A DNA stretch of 64,000 nucleotides, from contig OY540810.1 of assembly GCA_961205875.1 (NCBI GenBank), positions 25,792,001 through 25,856,000 of the forward strand. Reading direction: 5' to 3'. Each line of letters opens with the position of its first letter. Position 1 is the stretch's first letter. A model generated the notes under the pieces. It was not told the origin of the DNA. It did no database searches and was given only the letters and a program-made list of their open reading frames with translations. Source of the stretch: Sialis fuliginosa (lineage: Eukaryota; Arthropoda; Insecta; Megaloptera; Sialidae). Below are positions 35,685 through 48,330 of this stretch, one piece after another. The position numbers and the translations under genes are program-made.

Positions 35685-36354
35685 TGAGGCGTATATTTCC
35701 AAATACCGCCAACTCCGGACCAAGTCAATATGCAAGAGAGCAAAATATCTCTATGCATGTTGTCTGTGTATCCATAGAGTAACTTTTATTTTTTATTGAA
35801 AGTGTTGCCATCAATTATAAAATTAAACCAAGAATATACCAAATAAACTTACTACAGACTAAGAAAATCAATTGTAAATTTGGAGATATTATGGAGTTAG
35901 CGGGAATAGGAAGGCATTAAGGATGATTTTGGTTGTTATTGCCTGATTGTACAGGATGTTTTTAATAAAATTCATATTATTATGTAATTTTTTTAAAACT
36001 ACTTTTCAAATCATACATGATTTTTGTAAATAAATTATAAAAAATCACAAACGCAAACGTACTTGATTGTTAACATGATTCTAAACACTCCGCCATTATT
36101 TATGATTTCTGTCAAATTTACGGGTTCTGATTGGTCAATACCGGATATAGGGGATTCTGGAACTAACTTTAATAGGAGTTAGCGGCGTTTGGAATAAAAA
36201 GTAAATTTTAACTTAAATTTGTTTAGGATTTAGCGTTATTAGGAAGAAAGTAATCTAAGAAACGAACTCCATATTGAAAAATTTACCAAATAAAGTTTTT
36301 AACCGCTATTTTTTGAAAAAGTGGAGTTGGCGGTTTTTGGAAATATACGCCTCA
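35685..36354. mobile_element. MITE, TGAGGCGTATATTTCCAAA ends, TA flanks
   Basis: 670 bp. Ends TGAGGCGTATATTTCCAAAT and its complement, then CCGCCAACTCC. Flanked by TA. The first seven bases equal those of the 33571-33832 element, so the two share a transposase recognition tip. Confidence 0.75.
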
Positions 36355-37364
36355 TATTACTTACAAAATAACCAAGACGTTCCATTAAAATTTCAGGATT
36401 TGTGAAGTGTTCTGTCGTAGGAAAAGTTTAGGAAGCACTGTTCTACATCATACTTCAATATCAACCAAATTGAGTTATTGAGGGTAAAAAATATATTGAA
36501 AAAACCTCATAGAGAAACCATATTTAGTTTGTGCAATAAAGTTTTAACAGGTACGATTTTTCTAAAATATCTTAAAACTAATAAAATTAAAATTGATAAA
36601 AGCCCAGCTCTAATGAATAAATAAGAAAGCACTCCGTCACAGCACTATATTATTCCGTCGCGGGAAAGTACCTACCATATAGGCCAGTCAGGATCCACTC
36701 AGGGCTAGCTACGTCACTGGTTACGATACTATATTATTGTTGGTTACGATATTTCATAAAACAGATATCGGTGCTTAGAATACATTGTCTGGAGGAATAC
36801 GATAAAAGTTTTAACAGATTTTTTAGCGGAAAAGAGAATTTTGTCGCTTATATATGAGATTTTTAGAATCGATAACTCAATTTCGCAAAAAGTGTATCTT
36901 ACGATACTTTGCTTTGGAGGGGACGATATAGAAATAATTTAACCAGGTATGTTATAATTTAGGTATATAAAAACATAGTACCTAGCCATGGAATACGGAA
37001 TTTTATAATTTACGGTTTCAATATTTTATTTTATTAATTTAGGTTACTATGATTATGTCTCTTTAAAATATTTTGTCGAACAATTAAATGATTTTTGACA
37101 CATATTAACAATTAAATATTTTGAAATGCCTATATTGATTGAAAATTTAAATATGAAGAAACATTTCACTTCTATGAAAGGTAAAATATCGAAATTAATT
37201 ATTAGGTTTGGTGTAAATTTTTCGAAACACAATTTTTCGAATCACAATTTTTTGAATCAAAATTCTTCGAATGAACAATTTTTCGAAAAATTTAAGTTTT
37301 ATTGTTCAAATTTTAATTAGTTAATAAAATATTAAGTAAAGTAATATTTGGACATTTTACGATA

Positions 37365-38318
37365 TCCATACTAATATTATAAATGCGAAAGTGTGTTTGT
37401 CTGTCTGTTTTCTGTTTGTTACCTTTTCACGGCTAAACCGCTTTACCGATTTTGATGAAATTTGGCAGTGAGATAGCTTGCATCCCGAGGACGGACATAG
37501 GCTATTTCGTATCTTAAAAATTCAACCCCTAAGAAATTGCAAGGGGGTGGAAATTTTTTATTTTTTTTTAGTAATTATTATTTTACCCCCCGATACATAT
37601 GAAGGGTTGTAAGTGGTTTTATTCGATCCGGCGGGAAAAATACCACGGGGGCGTAGGTTTTAGGGGGCAAAACAACCCTCTATCTCGCATAGGAGCCGAG
37701 ATATTTACGATTTTGTATAATGAAAGAAAACTAAAAATAAGAAAAATTTTATATTTTACCCCCTGTCACATATGAAGAGTTGTAATTGATTACATTCGAT
37801 CTGGCGGGCAAAAATACTACGGAAGAGGGATTATTAGGGGGACAAAACAACCCCTTATCTTACATAGGAGTCGCGACTTATATTATAAATGCGAAAGTGT
37901 ATCTCTCAGTCTGTCTATTTGTTACCTGTTCACGACTAAACTGCTTTACCGATTTTGATGAAATTTGGCAGTGAGATAGCTTACATCCCGAGGACGGATT
38001 AAGGCTATTTCGTATCTCGAAAATTCAACCCCTAAGGAATTGCAAGGGAGAGGAAAATTTTTAATTTTTTTTAGTAATTAATATTTTACCCGTTACATAT
38101 GAAGGGTTGTAAGTGGTTTTATTCGATCCAGCGGGAAAAATACCACGGGGGCGGGGGTTTTAGGGCGGAAAAACCCCTCTATCTCGCATAGGAGCCGACA
38201 CATTTACGATTTTGTATAATTAAAGAAAACTAAAAATAAGATAAATTTAATATTTTACCCCCTGTCACATATGAAGGGTTTCGAAATCCACGCGAGCGAA
38301 GTCGCGGGTAGCAGCTAG
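37365..38318 (+). mobile_element. Non-autonomous Helitron with internal duplication
   Basis: Starts TCCATACTAATATTATAAAT, ends in a CGCGAGCGAAGTCGCG hairpin followed by GGTAGCAGCTAG, and sits between host A and T, the Helitron insertion rule. The GCGAAAGTGT...TTACCGATTTTGATGAAATT head is present twice (about 37380 and 37890), so the body is a tandem duplication of about 500 bp. No Rep/helicase coding seen. Confidence 0.8.
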
Positions 38319-38319
38319 T

Positions 38320-39793
38320 ACTGATATATAAATATGTAGACTTTATATTTATTTATAAATTATAAACAATATTTTTATATTTTATAAAAAATACGTTGCT
38401 CGTTTTATAGGTAATATAATTTTGATATAGTTATTAAAATTTTTGTCTGTTTGTTTCTTTCGACTTGACACAAAAACTACTGAACCAATTTGGATGGCAC
38501 TTTCACTATTTGAAAGTCTAAAACTAAACTAAATTATTTAAGGATATATGGTGATTGAAAAATGAAAATTTACAATCGATTCTTTATTATAAAAATATAC
38601 GAAAATTAAAAGAAAAATGGAGCGTCAGCAAGCCCAGAAAAAAACATTCCTACATTGCAGCTAAATTCAATCCGTAGTACAAACCAAAAAGGTATAAAAG
38701 ACAATTGCATGTTAGCGTATGAAGAACATCTACAATTATGCATATTGCATATGTCTACACTATTTAAACTATACGTAACAAAATACTCTCCATTATTCCA
38801 TAAGTATATGTAATTACTGTCTTACGCGAAAATAATAACTGTTTTTATTTAGGACATCGTGACGTCATCGAGGAGTTACTACGTGTCCCAGTTTGTCAAA
38901 AAACACGAGCGCGTATTTCTAAGCTATTAACGTATCGTTAGCGTGTAAAATGGAATGTTTATATCGTGAGTAATAACGTTGGAACAATAAACCAATAGTT
39001 TTTATGTCATTTTTGTGTGAGGTAGTTAAAATAAAACGGTAATTTTTACGGAATTATATATAAATTTGGAGCTAAATTCATTAATTTTTAAATGATTTTT
39101 TTAAACAAATAACAGAAAATAAAGAACCAAAATTAATTACAATAACTTCTGAATTATCTATGCATAAAGAGAGAAGTCCTGATTTACTCATTAACGTCAA
39201 ATTTTACGTTAAATTTTATGACGTAAGAACCTACAAAGAGATTTTCCGAAATTCAACCCCTAAAGGAGGGAAATGGGTGTTCAATCATAATAAGCATAAA
39301 AAATTATTCCAAAGCAAGTTTGTTCTCATTCACTCACTGACTCATCAACACACAGCCCGAACACTTGGACTTAAGAACATGATATTTTATGAGTGTCTTT
39401 CTTTTATGACGCAAGCACCATCCAAGAAAATATTTTCCGAAATTCAATGGGGGGGGGGGAGATGTGTGTTTAACATTCTTATTTTAATACGATGTATTAT
39501 AAAAATTAATTTAAGGTAAAATACTTTTTTATTAAAATAAAAATACACATGTATCGTGATATCAGATAAAAAATTTCTCCAAAATAACTAAATTTCGAAG
39601 TACCTAATTATATTAATAGCCATATACTTTTTAGTTGTATAGCAGATATACATAAGGTGTTCTATTTAACAATAAACTGTACAAAATTTTAATTTATTTT
39701 AACTTTTAGTTATTTTTTATATACAAATACATATTTAATAAAATATCTTCATAATGTACTAGTAGGGTTTTAAGAAGCTTATGTGAATGTTAA
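38320..39793. repeat. Helitron-related and other degenerate repeats
   Basis: Positions 38440-38510 hold another ACAAAAACTACTGAACCAAT head. Positions 39318-39450 (TCACTGACTCATCAACACAC and a nine-G run) have a relative at 42885-43025 (GTGACTGACTCATCAACGTC). No gene recognised. Confidence 0.45.
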
Positions 39794-40420
39794 GGAACCA
39801 TTCCACTGTGATATGCATGAAAATTGCTGATTTTCATTATTTTTTTTTTATTGAATAAAATTCGATAATCTGTCCGATTATTTTTCGTTTATCACATGAG
39901 TTATGTTCTACACAAAAATAATTTTTAATGATTTACTTTTATTTTTTAACTAATTTTTTTTTTGGCCACTGTAAAATGTCCTTAAAAAAAGCGCCTGACG
40001 GCGGAGAGTCCTAAAAAAAGTTTAATAATCAGTATGAAAAACTGTAGCGTCTTATTTATTTAATTAAATTAAATTAACAAAATGGTGGCCATTTAAAAAT
40101 TAAGTGTCAAATTGGGTCTTTTTCGACAGCTTTTCGTTAAATAAAGGAAATTATTGGAGTGAAGAATGATGTGGCAAAATTTGAGACGGATATCTTGAAA
40201 ACTCTTCGTTTAAAATCTTCTGCCGTTTTGAAAAACGACGTTTCGAGAAAAATGCGTTTAAAGTTGACATGTGATCTCTTTTTTTAAGAAAAGCTGTAGC
40301 GACCGGAATTATTCAAATGTCGCGATCAAAATTTAACAGCATGTTTATGAATATCCATATTTGTCTATAATGCAAAAAAATAAAAAAGATTTTCAAAAAA
40401 TTTTACAGTGGAATGGTCCC
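39794..40420. mobile_element. TTAA-flanked piggyBac-like MITE (GGnACCATTCCACTGT ends)
   Basis: 627 bp bordered by TTAA (39790-39793 and 40421-40424). Ends GGAACCATTCCACTGT and, complemented, GGGACCATTCCACTGT. TTAA is the piggyBac target. The interior has no intact transposase. Confidence 0.7.
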
Positions 40421-41364
40421 TTAATTGTATTGTATTTCAGTAGGACCCAGAATGTTTTTGCTATCCCAGACATCTAAACATTACAAAGAATATACTGATA
40501 TGTGCATATTTTAACTCTATTTCCTTTTCATGTATGTTTTCTTTAATTTTTCACGTGGCCTAGAACTGCCATAATTACACTACTATACTCATAAATAAAG
40601 AGTATTATATTACAAGGTATATAAATGACATGTTTGGCAACTTGGAAAACGAATTAATAAAAGGCATAACAGCAACATACAATTAATATACTGAATAATT
40701 TAGATATAATATATGAATATATAAACGATTTGCTGTAACACTATTGTTCTAATGGTAATATACTTAAGAATATCATAACACCGTATAAAATTGCAGATGA
40801 AAATCAACTTTATAATTATTCTTAGTTCGAAAGGAGTCGTATATAATGAGTAACGCGTTGCGGATAAAACATACATCGAAGGCCGAATGCAAATGTATTA
40901 AAGTAGGCGTAAATTCTTACGCCTATAATCTGTGTTAGATTCGTAAATGTTAAGGACGGAGTTTGAATGTAAAAATAGTCCCTTAACACCAAATTATTAT
41001 TTATTAGCAACTGTTTATCTAAAATAAGTTATAATGATAACCATTTGTCATTTGGATTGGAATTTTTTACTCGGTTACAGATTTCTTTTTCATATGAATC
41101 AAAATTGTAAGTGGTTAAAATACGATTTTTTAACCACATTTTTTAGTTTGATCATGATTATGAAAAATATGAAGTAAACTTTTTTTTTCCAATTATTATG
41201 TATAGTTCTATGAAAATTAAATCTTGATTGGAGATTTTCGATTAAATAAATTTCAGAAAATTTTAGTCAAGCCAGGGCTGTACTTACACGTTTTGAGATC
41301 CGAAAAAGCTAAGAAAAAATTGGGCTAAAGATTTTTTTACACGTGTTAGATTAGGTTAGATTAA

Positions 41365-42027
41365 CCCTCATGTTAATAACCGGGTATCTGGGTACCCTTT
41401 TCGCACTTTCCGACTGAAATTTTTAATATTTCGTGAAAATATCTTAAATTCCAATCAAACCCTCGTTATTTGATCAATTTTTATCGACTTATGCATTTTA
41501 TTTTGAATTTAAATTAAAAAAAGGTTAAAGTTGACTATACGCTTGTTCAATATGCAGGATACTTGGGTCAAAAATAGGAATTTTTCGTACTTCAGTAATG
41601 TATTGTGAGTTATGTGGCCCTTAGCTCATACCATTTTTGGTAAAAAAATTTAAGCTTTGGGCTCATTGCGCGACCTAAAGATACTGACCGATTTAAAAAA
41701 ACTTTGTGATATTATGCTTGTATTATTGAGTAACAACTTTTGTGAACTATTACGACGCACTGTTACGATTCGATCCGCGAAAAATTTCTACTTCGATCCA
41801 TCATAATCTACAATAATTTGCTGGACTTTCCCCTTCCTAAGGATTTTGAGAATCCTCTAATGGTTTCTTCACAGGTAGTAATCCTTTTTTGACGCAGTGG
41901 CTTCGAAAAATCAACAAAGAAAAAAATTCTATTCATGCATTGCCTTAATTATATGAATTCCCCGTAAAGGTACCCAGCTACTCTGGATGTCGAACGACGT
42001 AGACAAGTTTGGTCATTGACATAAGGG
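41365..42027. mobile_element. TTAA-flanked piggyBac-like MITE (CCCTnATGTnAATnACC ends)
   Basis: 663 bp bordered by TTAA (41361-41364 and 42028-42031). Ends CCCTCATGTTAATAACC and, complemented, CCCTTATGTCAATGACC, the usual CCC start of piggyBac. Inner GGGTACC motifs are also inverted. Interior translation is broken. Confidence 0.75.
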
Positions 42028-43736
42028 TTAACTATCATTTCGAGGCCCCTTCATTACCTCGGAGTTCTAGGTAGTTATCCAATTTCTCTACTATATAACG
42101 CGGCCCCTGTCTTCAGTAAGCCCATAACACCTCATGCTCCTGACCATAATACGACTCTGGTTCTATCATATTTATAATATTACTGTTAAAATTTGGCGCC
42201 TGTACTCTTTTCTACTACACGAAATAGTAGGGATAAGTTGAATATTCTGAAATGTTCCAGAGGGTCCAATGTTACTTTAGTACTAATAACAAATTGAAAT
42301 TTAATTTCTCGTTTCAAAATATTGATTTAAAAACTTCCATTGTATTTTCATATTTCTATACAAAAAGAAGTACTATTGGCAATATAATTATAACCTATTA
42401 ATAAATAATAACTACGCTACTAGTAAATTAAAGTTATTCAACAAAACTAAATATTTCAATATATAAATATGAAATAAAAAAAGGTACAACGGAACTGATG
42501 ATCAATATCGTGTTATTATATCCACTTACAAATATGCATTCTTCCAAAAAAACCTTTTGTTAAAATAACATAAATTAATGTTTATCCTTAAGGTCCCATT
42601 AGATTTAACGGTTTATCGCGTGGTAAAAAATGAAGCCAATTTATATACATTATGATTTATTTAGGGCAACCTAAAAGTATTACAGATTTTTCGTAATTAG
42701 CAGTAATTTTCTAGGAAATGTTAAAAATAACAATACAACATCAAGTGCGTTACTCATGAAAATATAACAAACATAAATGTATTAAATAAGTTATTTTATT
42801 GAATTTAAAAAACTAAAATTTGCAATTTGAATTATTAATTTTCTAATTGATCTAAAATATACATTTTATTTAATATTAAGGAGAGAAGTCTTATTGTTAG
42901 TGACTGACTCATCAACGTCCAGCCAAAATTCACAGACCCATGGATCCAGAAACGTGAAATTTCTTTTAATACGTAAGCAATCACTTAGAAGAGATTTTCT
43001 GAAATTCAAACCCAAAAGGGGGAGGAAAAAGTCGTGTAAAATTTAAAGGTTTTTAGTTAAAATTTAAAATACTCTTCAATTAAAATAATAATATACAATT
43101 AATCAAAGTTGTACTGCCTCTCGTATTTCCTTTTCAAAATAATCGAGGGTATAATTAAAATAATAATTTAATGAAACGTTACTAATTAAGAAAAATGTAA
43201 TATGGAAAAAGAAACAAAAAAAAAGTTAATATATTTAACAATTTTGGATATTATAAATGTTTTGATTGATATCAATTGTTACAATGAAATATATAATATT
43301 TATTATATATGTAATAATTCACATGATTTAATGACATCTGTTTTGTGATTTGATACAAGGTTAAACATTTTTCAAGTAAACACACAAATATCTTAAACGA
43401 CCATGAAATGTAATAAAACATAACATTCATTAAATATAACATTAGTACTATAAAATATGATTTAATGTGAACCGGTAACTGAAAAGTACTGAAATGCGAA
43501 AAAATGTATAAACACATTGCGAGTTATTAAATGTAACTTGTCAACATTGCAGAAGTTCCAAAACAAACCAAAACTATGTCAGCATTTTAAATAATATTTC
43601 ACGATTAAAAATACAAACCCACAAAGTACTTTTTTTTATTCTCATTTAACTGGCCATCGGGCATAGCGCCTCACCCAGAACATTTTGGTTTTATCTGTTT
43701 TCTTTTCGATCTTTCAATTTTTGCTTTTCTTCTCTT

Positions 43737-43800
<64 letters not shown>

Positions 43801-44250
43801 TTATAAAAGTACTTATATAAAACCGTATATCGATATTTTAAATGTACATTTTAAATGTGACAGAAAATCTTCGGTCCTCTCACTTAATTAATAGCTTTCA
43901 TTATCAAAAAGAACCAAATATACATATTTGCATTTATTTCGATGATTTTAATAAATAACATGACAATTATAAAAATTTAATTTTTCCGGAAAGCAATTTG
44001 AAAGTTATTATTATTATTATTAAATTTCGACACAAAAAAAACAAATTTTGCTGTAAGCACCAAGTCAAGAAATACCAAGATATTTATTTATAATCATTAA
44101 CAATTTTTTGAAACATTCAAGTATTACATAAGCACATTCTCGTTCATTTTGGACCCCCTCTCCTATGTAAAAAAAATATCGTCTACCTCCCTATAGAATA
44201 AGATGTAATAAGAAGTTTTTTTTAAATTTAATTAATAATTTTATTTATAG
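42028..44250. other. AT-rich DNA with a 61-nt poly-T tract
   Basis: An uninterrupted T run spans 43738-43798. The block before it (GGCCATCGGGCATAGCGCCT) is less AT-rich. The tract may be the A-tail of a minus-strand retroposon, but no body could be identified. Confidence 0.4.
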
Positions 44251-45059
44251 ATTTGACAAACGGCCAGTAATAACTTTTCAATAGTAACAGAAGTCTTCCG
44301 TCTCGTTCATTTCTCAGGTAGCTGTCAAAAATGTCTTTGTGACGTTCTGGGGTGTTTGTTTCGTCATTTTTGAGACATCAAATTTTAATTAATAAATTAT
44401 ATAGATAATATTGCGTTCATTTGGATTATTAGTGCGAATATTAAGTTTGTTTCATAAATCAAATAAAAGAAAATTCTTACATAAGAATTCCCCCGTCACC
44501 TTGTCAGCAAAAATAAGATAAATCGAGATTTCGTCCAAAAAACAATTTAAAACAGTATATTTTCCAAACATTTAAATGTTTTTCTTCTATTGTAAAATGG
44601 TAATTTTAGCGTTATTACAGCAAATATGCTTTCCAGCCACGATATCATAAGATTACCATTTATTTTAATATATTTTTTGGAGAATACAGATACAACACCT
44701 CAGCAGATCTCACCCCATCCCATTCAAAATAAGTATAAAGATAAAATTTCATTAAAAAAATTTTAAAAAATTTTCAAGGGAAGAAGTTACGTTAGGTCAC
44801 CATAATAATTTTAAAAAATTGCTCTCAATTATACAATTTTTAAATTTTACAACGTTAAACGGCTGTATCATCCCCCCTGTAGAGACCATGGATCAAACGA
44901 AATATTATAAAGGCCAAAATGTCAAACCATTGATTTATAATGTGTATAGTCTTATGAGGTCTTAATTTACAAAAAGGTTATAGGTAACAAAATAAATCTA
45001 CAAAATAATCAATCAATAATGAAAATTCTTTCGATCGCACCATACCATCAACATATTAG

Positions 45060-45350
45060 CAATCCCTGCAAGATGGGGTTAAATTCGCGAACGATGGCCT
45101 TGTGCCCGTGTGTGTATAACGAACTAACGGGCTAGAGAACTGTGCACCGTCGCCCCCTCCTTCTCATAGGATAAAGACGCACGTAGTGAAAACGAAACGT
45201 CAAGGTCGAGCATGGTGTTGTAGCATGACTCGGGTCGCTCCGGGGCCGCGGCGGGTTGGAGCGGGGTGCGGGGGGAGGGGAGCGACACCGAGGTCACGAC
45301 GCTGACCGGCGCTTATAGCAAGGCCACAGGAGCGTGCACTACAACAGCTG
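45060..45350. promoter_or_regulatory. CpG-rich block, possible alternative promoter
   Basis: The most GC-rich stretch of the window (GGGGCCGCGGCGGGTTGGAG and GCGACACCGAGGTCACGACG). No convincing exon in either direction. It could be a promoter or CpG-rich repeat. Confidence 0.25.
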
Positions 45351-45554
45351 AGGGTTAAATCTTGCTGGCCATTTGCCAGGGATAGGAAGTGTGTATATAT
45401 ATGTAGGTACATATCTTCTAGATCCGGATTGGATTTTCGATAGGTTAAGTTGGAATTTCTAGCGTCAGTTTTTATTAGATTATCATGTTTTTAGTTACCT
45501 ACATTTAACGAGGATTAAATCCTGTCGGTCATTTTCTAGGGATAGGAAATGTGT
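45351..45554. repeat. 44-bp direct repeat, two copies
   Basis: AGGGTTAAATCTTGCTGGCC at 45351 and AGGATTAAATCCTGTCGGTC at 45511, both continuing into AGGGATAGGAA.TGTGT, are about 83% alike and 160 bp apart. Confidence 0.6.
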
Positions 45555-46670
45555 CATAAATCAGATTTTTATTGTTGAATTAATAATAATAAGTAGCAGA
45601 TTTTCTAAATATTAAAATATAATATGTAGATTACTAAAGTCTGCTAAGATCCCGTACAAATATTTGCACAAAAAAAAGTTTCCAAAAAAATTTGTTGTTA
45701 ATTAAAGACAATCATGATTCCTTTATTAACAATTTAATAAATAATAATAATAATTAAAGATATTAGATCCAAATTTTCGTGAATGAAAAATATTTCTTTT
45801 CAGGAGTTAGATTTTTTCAAAACGGTTGTAGGGAATTTTATAGCAAACAATATTTATTTTAAAACGTTTTTTTCGTATAATGTTTATTTTGACCGCCTTT
45901 TAGCAAAAACCTAAATGGGTGTAAACATAGGGTATTATTCTACACCACATTTGCAAACAAATTCTGGGCTATTGTATTTGAATTTTTTGTATTTTCTGTT
46001 TTAGTTTTCATTGAATTTGTTGTATTTAGAATAATGACTTAAACATTGAGTATCTTAAGTCAAATATTGTACTTGTACCTACTGTTTAATGTTTTAAAAA
46101 ATGTATTTATTTATACTGAAACTAATATGGAAATTATTTTTTAACGGGCATATAATAATGAAAAACTAATAAGTTCCTGAATTGAACTAATCAAATACGT
46201 TTCTAATGAAGTACTCAATAAACATAAAAAATATTCCCACTTTTTTCCACAACCCTTGTCACATACATTTTTTCATTCTTACGAAATAATCCCTATGATT
46301 TCCTCTTCTTGCGTAGGGCTGAAGAAATATTCAAGGACACTTAATTGCATATTTATTATTTTTTATTGTACTGGTAAAACTCGTGTAGAATTAGAGAACC
46401 CATAATGACACCTCAGGGTTGTAACAGATTATCCAAAACTGTTTTTTTGAAAGAGTGAAAATAATTTAATATTGATTAAAGAATAAATTTAACAATGATT
46501 TTGCATATTATGTTGCTGAAAAAATAGATAGAGTAGGAAAGCCAGATAATATTTTTAAATTTAATGTTCAATTTTGAAAACGGTAATAACAATATTTACA
46601 GCAGCAGTCTAAAAAATTTTATTGAAAACATTGTTGGCCTATTAAAGCTAATTTATAACTCTGAATAATA

Positions 46671-47011
46671 ATACTGGGTGGCGCAAAAGTATAAAGGAGT
46701 TTAAAATAAATGTTACTTTTTTAATTTATTTTTTTTACAATTAATATACACCTACACTCTCTGTTTAAGATATCCCCAAAGGAAATAATCAAAAGTTGTT
46801 AAATTCTACGAACGAGGAGACTAGTTAAATTCTACATTTCTGGAAATTAGACGTTATGAGGCTGAAAATAGCAATCACTTACACAATAAAATATTTCACA
46901 TGTTGTTGAAATTAATTTCCAACAGTTAAATTTTATTATTTTGAAAAAAATGTAAATTAAAAAAGTTATGATTGTTTTAAACCCCTTCGTGACTTCGGCG
47001 CCATCCTGTAT
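46671..47011. mobile_element. MITE with ATACnGGnTGGCGC ends
   Basis: 341 bp. Left ATACTGGGTGGCGCAAAAG pairs with right CTTCGGCGCCATCCTGTAT, followed by matching GGAGTTTAAAATAA and TTGTTTTAAACCCC. Confidence 0.65.
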
Positions 47012-47568
47012 ATTTTATATACATAGTTAATATTAACTAACCTAACGATAAATTAAAAATTAATGATTAATAATGTATAATATACACTAGAGACCACTGT
47101 ATGTATGTAAAAGAAATGTTAATTCAACATAAGAGTAAAGAAAATACAACTATAAATTAATTTATACACATTGTTGCAATATCTTCATTTTATTGGAAAC
47201 AGTAATTGAACCATTTCAAAAATAAAAATATGCACGTTTTACAATATGATACTCATATCATGATTATGTGCAATCCATCATTTATGATTTATTGAAATAT
47301 GTATGTGTTTTTTGTTCGTATATTAGAATCGCATTAAAACCTCATTTGAGGAAAGATAATTTAATAGGAATTAATACATTATATATCCTAAATAGTAGTC
47401 GAATAAATCCAAAATGTAATATCGCTAAATCATTTCGAAGTATTAGGTGAAATGAAAAAGTTATCAAAGTTTTAAGATCAACAATCACTTTGTAAACTAA
47501 TTAAAATTCAAGATCATGATGAAGAAGTAGAACAACAAACTCCAAAAGTAAACATATTTAAAACTCAC

Positions 47569-47844
47569 CATCGTTCGTCGATACACGGTGAGGAGGTCTT
47601 CTTCACTGGAGGATTTCCGAGATAAAACAACAAACGGTACTTCCTCACTTATCTCTAAGAAGCTGCCAGTGCTGTGTCTTCGTTTTGTACAGACTTGTAT
47701 CCTAACAACCTTTCGGACACTTCTATACCAGGATCGTCTCCTGGATTCTGATTGAGCACTTTGAAGTGCTCGGGAACGGGACGAAGAAAGGAATATAACA
47801 ATTCGAATCTTATCCTTTGTTAATTTCGAACAGAATCTGTACAT
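47569..47844 (-). CDS. Candidate alternative first coding exon of DCX-EMAP
   Basis: 92 codons from ATG 47844-47842 to a strong donor ACGATG|GTGAGT, phase 0, less AT-rich and rich in CpG. It encodes MYRFCSKLTKDKIRIVIFLS, then SSRSRALQSAQSESRRRSWY, a basic VRKVVRIQVCTKRR, and SRKSSSEEDLLTVYRRTM. An in-frame TAG nine bases before the ATG, plus CpG-bearing DNA at 47880-48060, favour a first exon. The phase fits DCX-EMAP exon 2 (25975), 21.6 kb away, and no other minus-strand acceptor in between was recognised. I do not recognise a domain. It may belong to another gene. Confidence 0.55.
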
Positions 47845-47849
47845 GTCCT

Positions 47850-48060
47850 GCTACTCTGGAAGTTCGGATGAGACTGAGTCGCGAGGGGAAACCCCCCTAA
47901 CCTAATCGCGAGCACGAATGCAAATCTTAACGTTCCCAATCGTGAGTGGACAAAACTCTCACGTGTCGATGCTATATCAAAGTCGTGTCCGAATTATTTA
48001 AAAAAGGAGTTTGCTGTTCAGGGTTGGACAATGTTTGTGCGTCAAACTTGACCTGCTGCG
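47850..48060 (-). promoter_or_regulatory. Possible promoter/5' UTR of the 47569-47844 exon
   Basis: CpG-containing DNA directly 5' of the exon (GACTCAGTCTCATCCGAAC, CGTGAGAGTTTTGTCCACTC on the minus strand). No TATA box in place. Inferred from composition and position. Confidence 0.3.
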
Positions 48061-48330
48061 CCTGACCCACAATTCTTGATTTGGTTGTTTTGGTTTTGAA
48101 ATTTTCATTACACGCTTTTCTTTTTTTGTAACGGTCGAATTTTTAACGAAATTTTTTCTATTTATAGAAATATTTACGTGAATTTAACGTTCATTTTCAT
48201 TCTTAATTTTTCTAGGAGATTTTTTTTATTTTTGAAACCAATCAATCCAATATCAATTTGTATTTTTAGTATCATAATTAAATAAACTCCTATTAGTACA
48301 GATATTTAATATTTAAAATCATATATCTAT

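Noticed and set aside
43685-43891. Open frame with a long Phe run
   Set aside because: Produced by the 61-nt poly-T tract.
45200-45412. Minus-strand 70-codon frame in the CpG-rich block
   Set aside because: GC-rich DNA opens frames by chance; no donor in phase and no recognisable protein.
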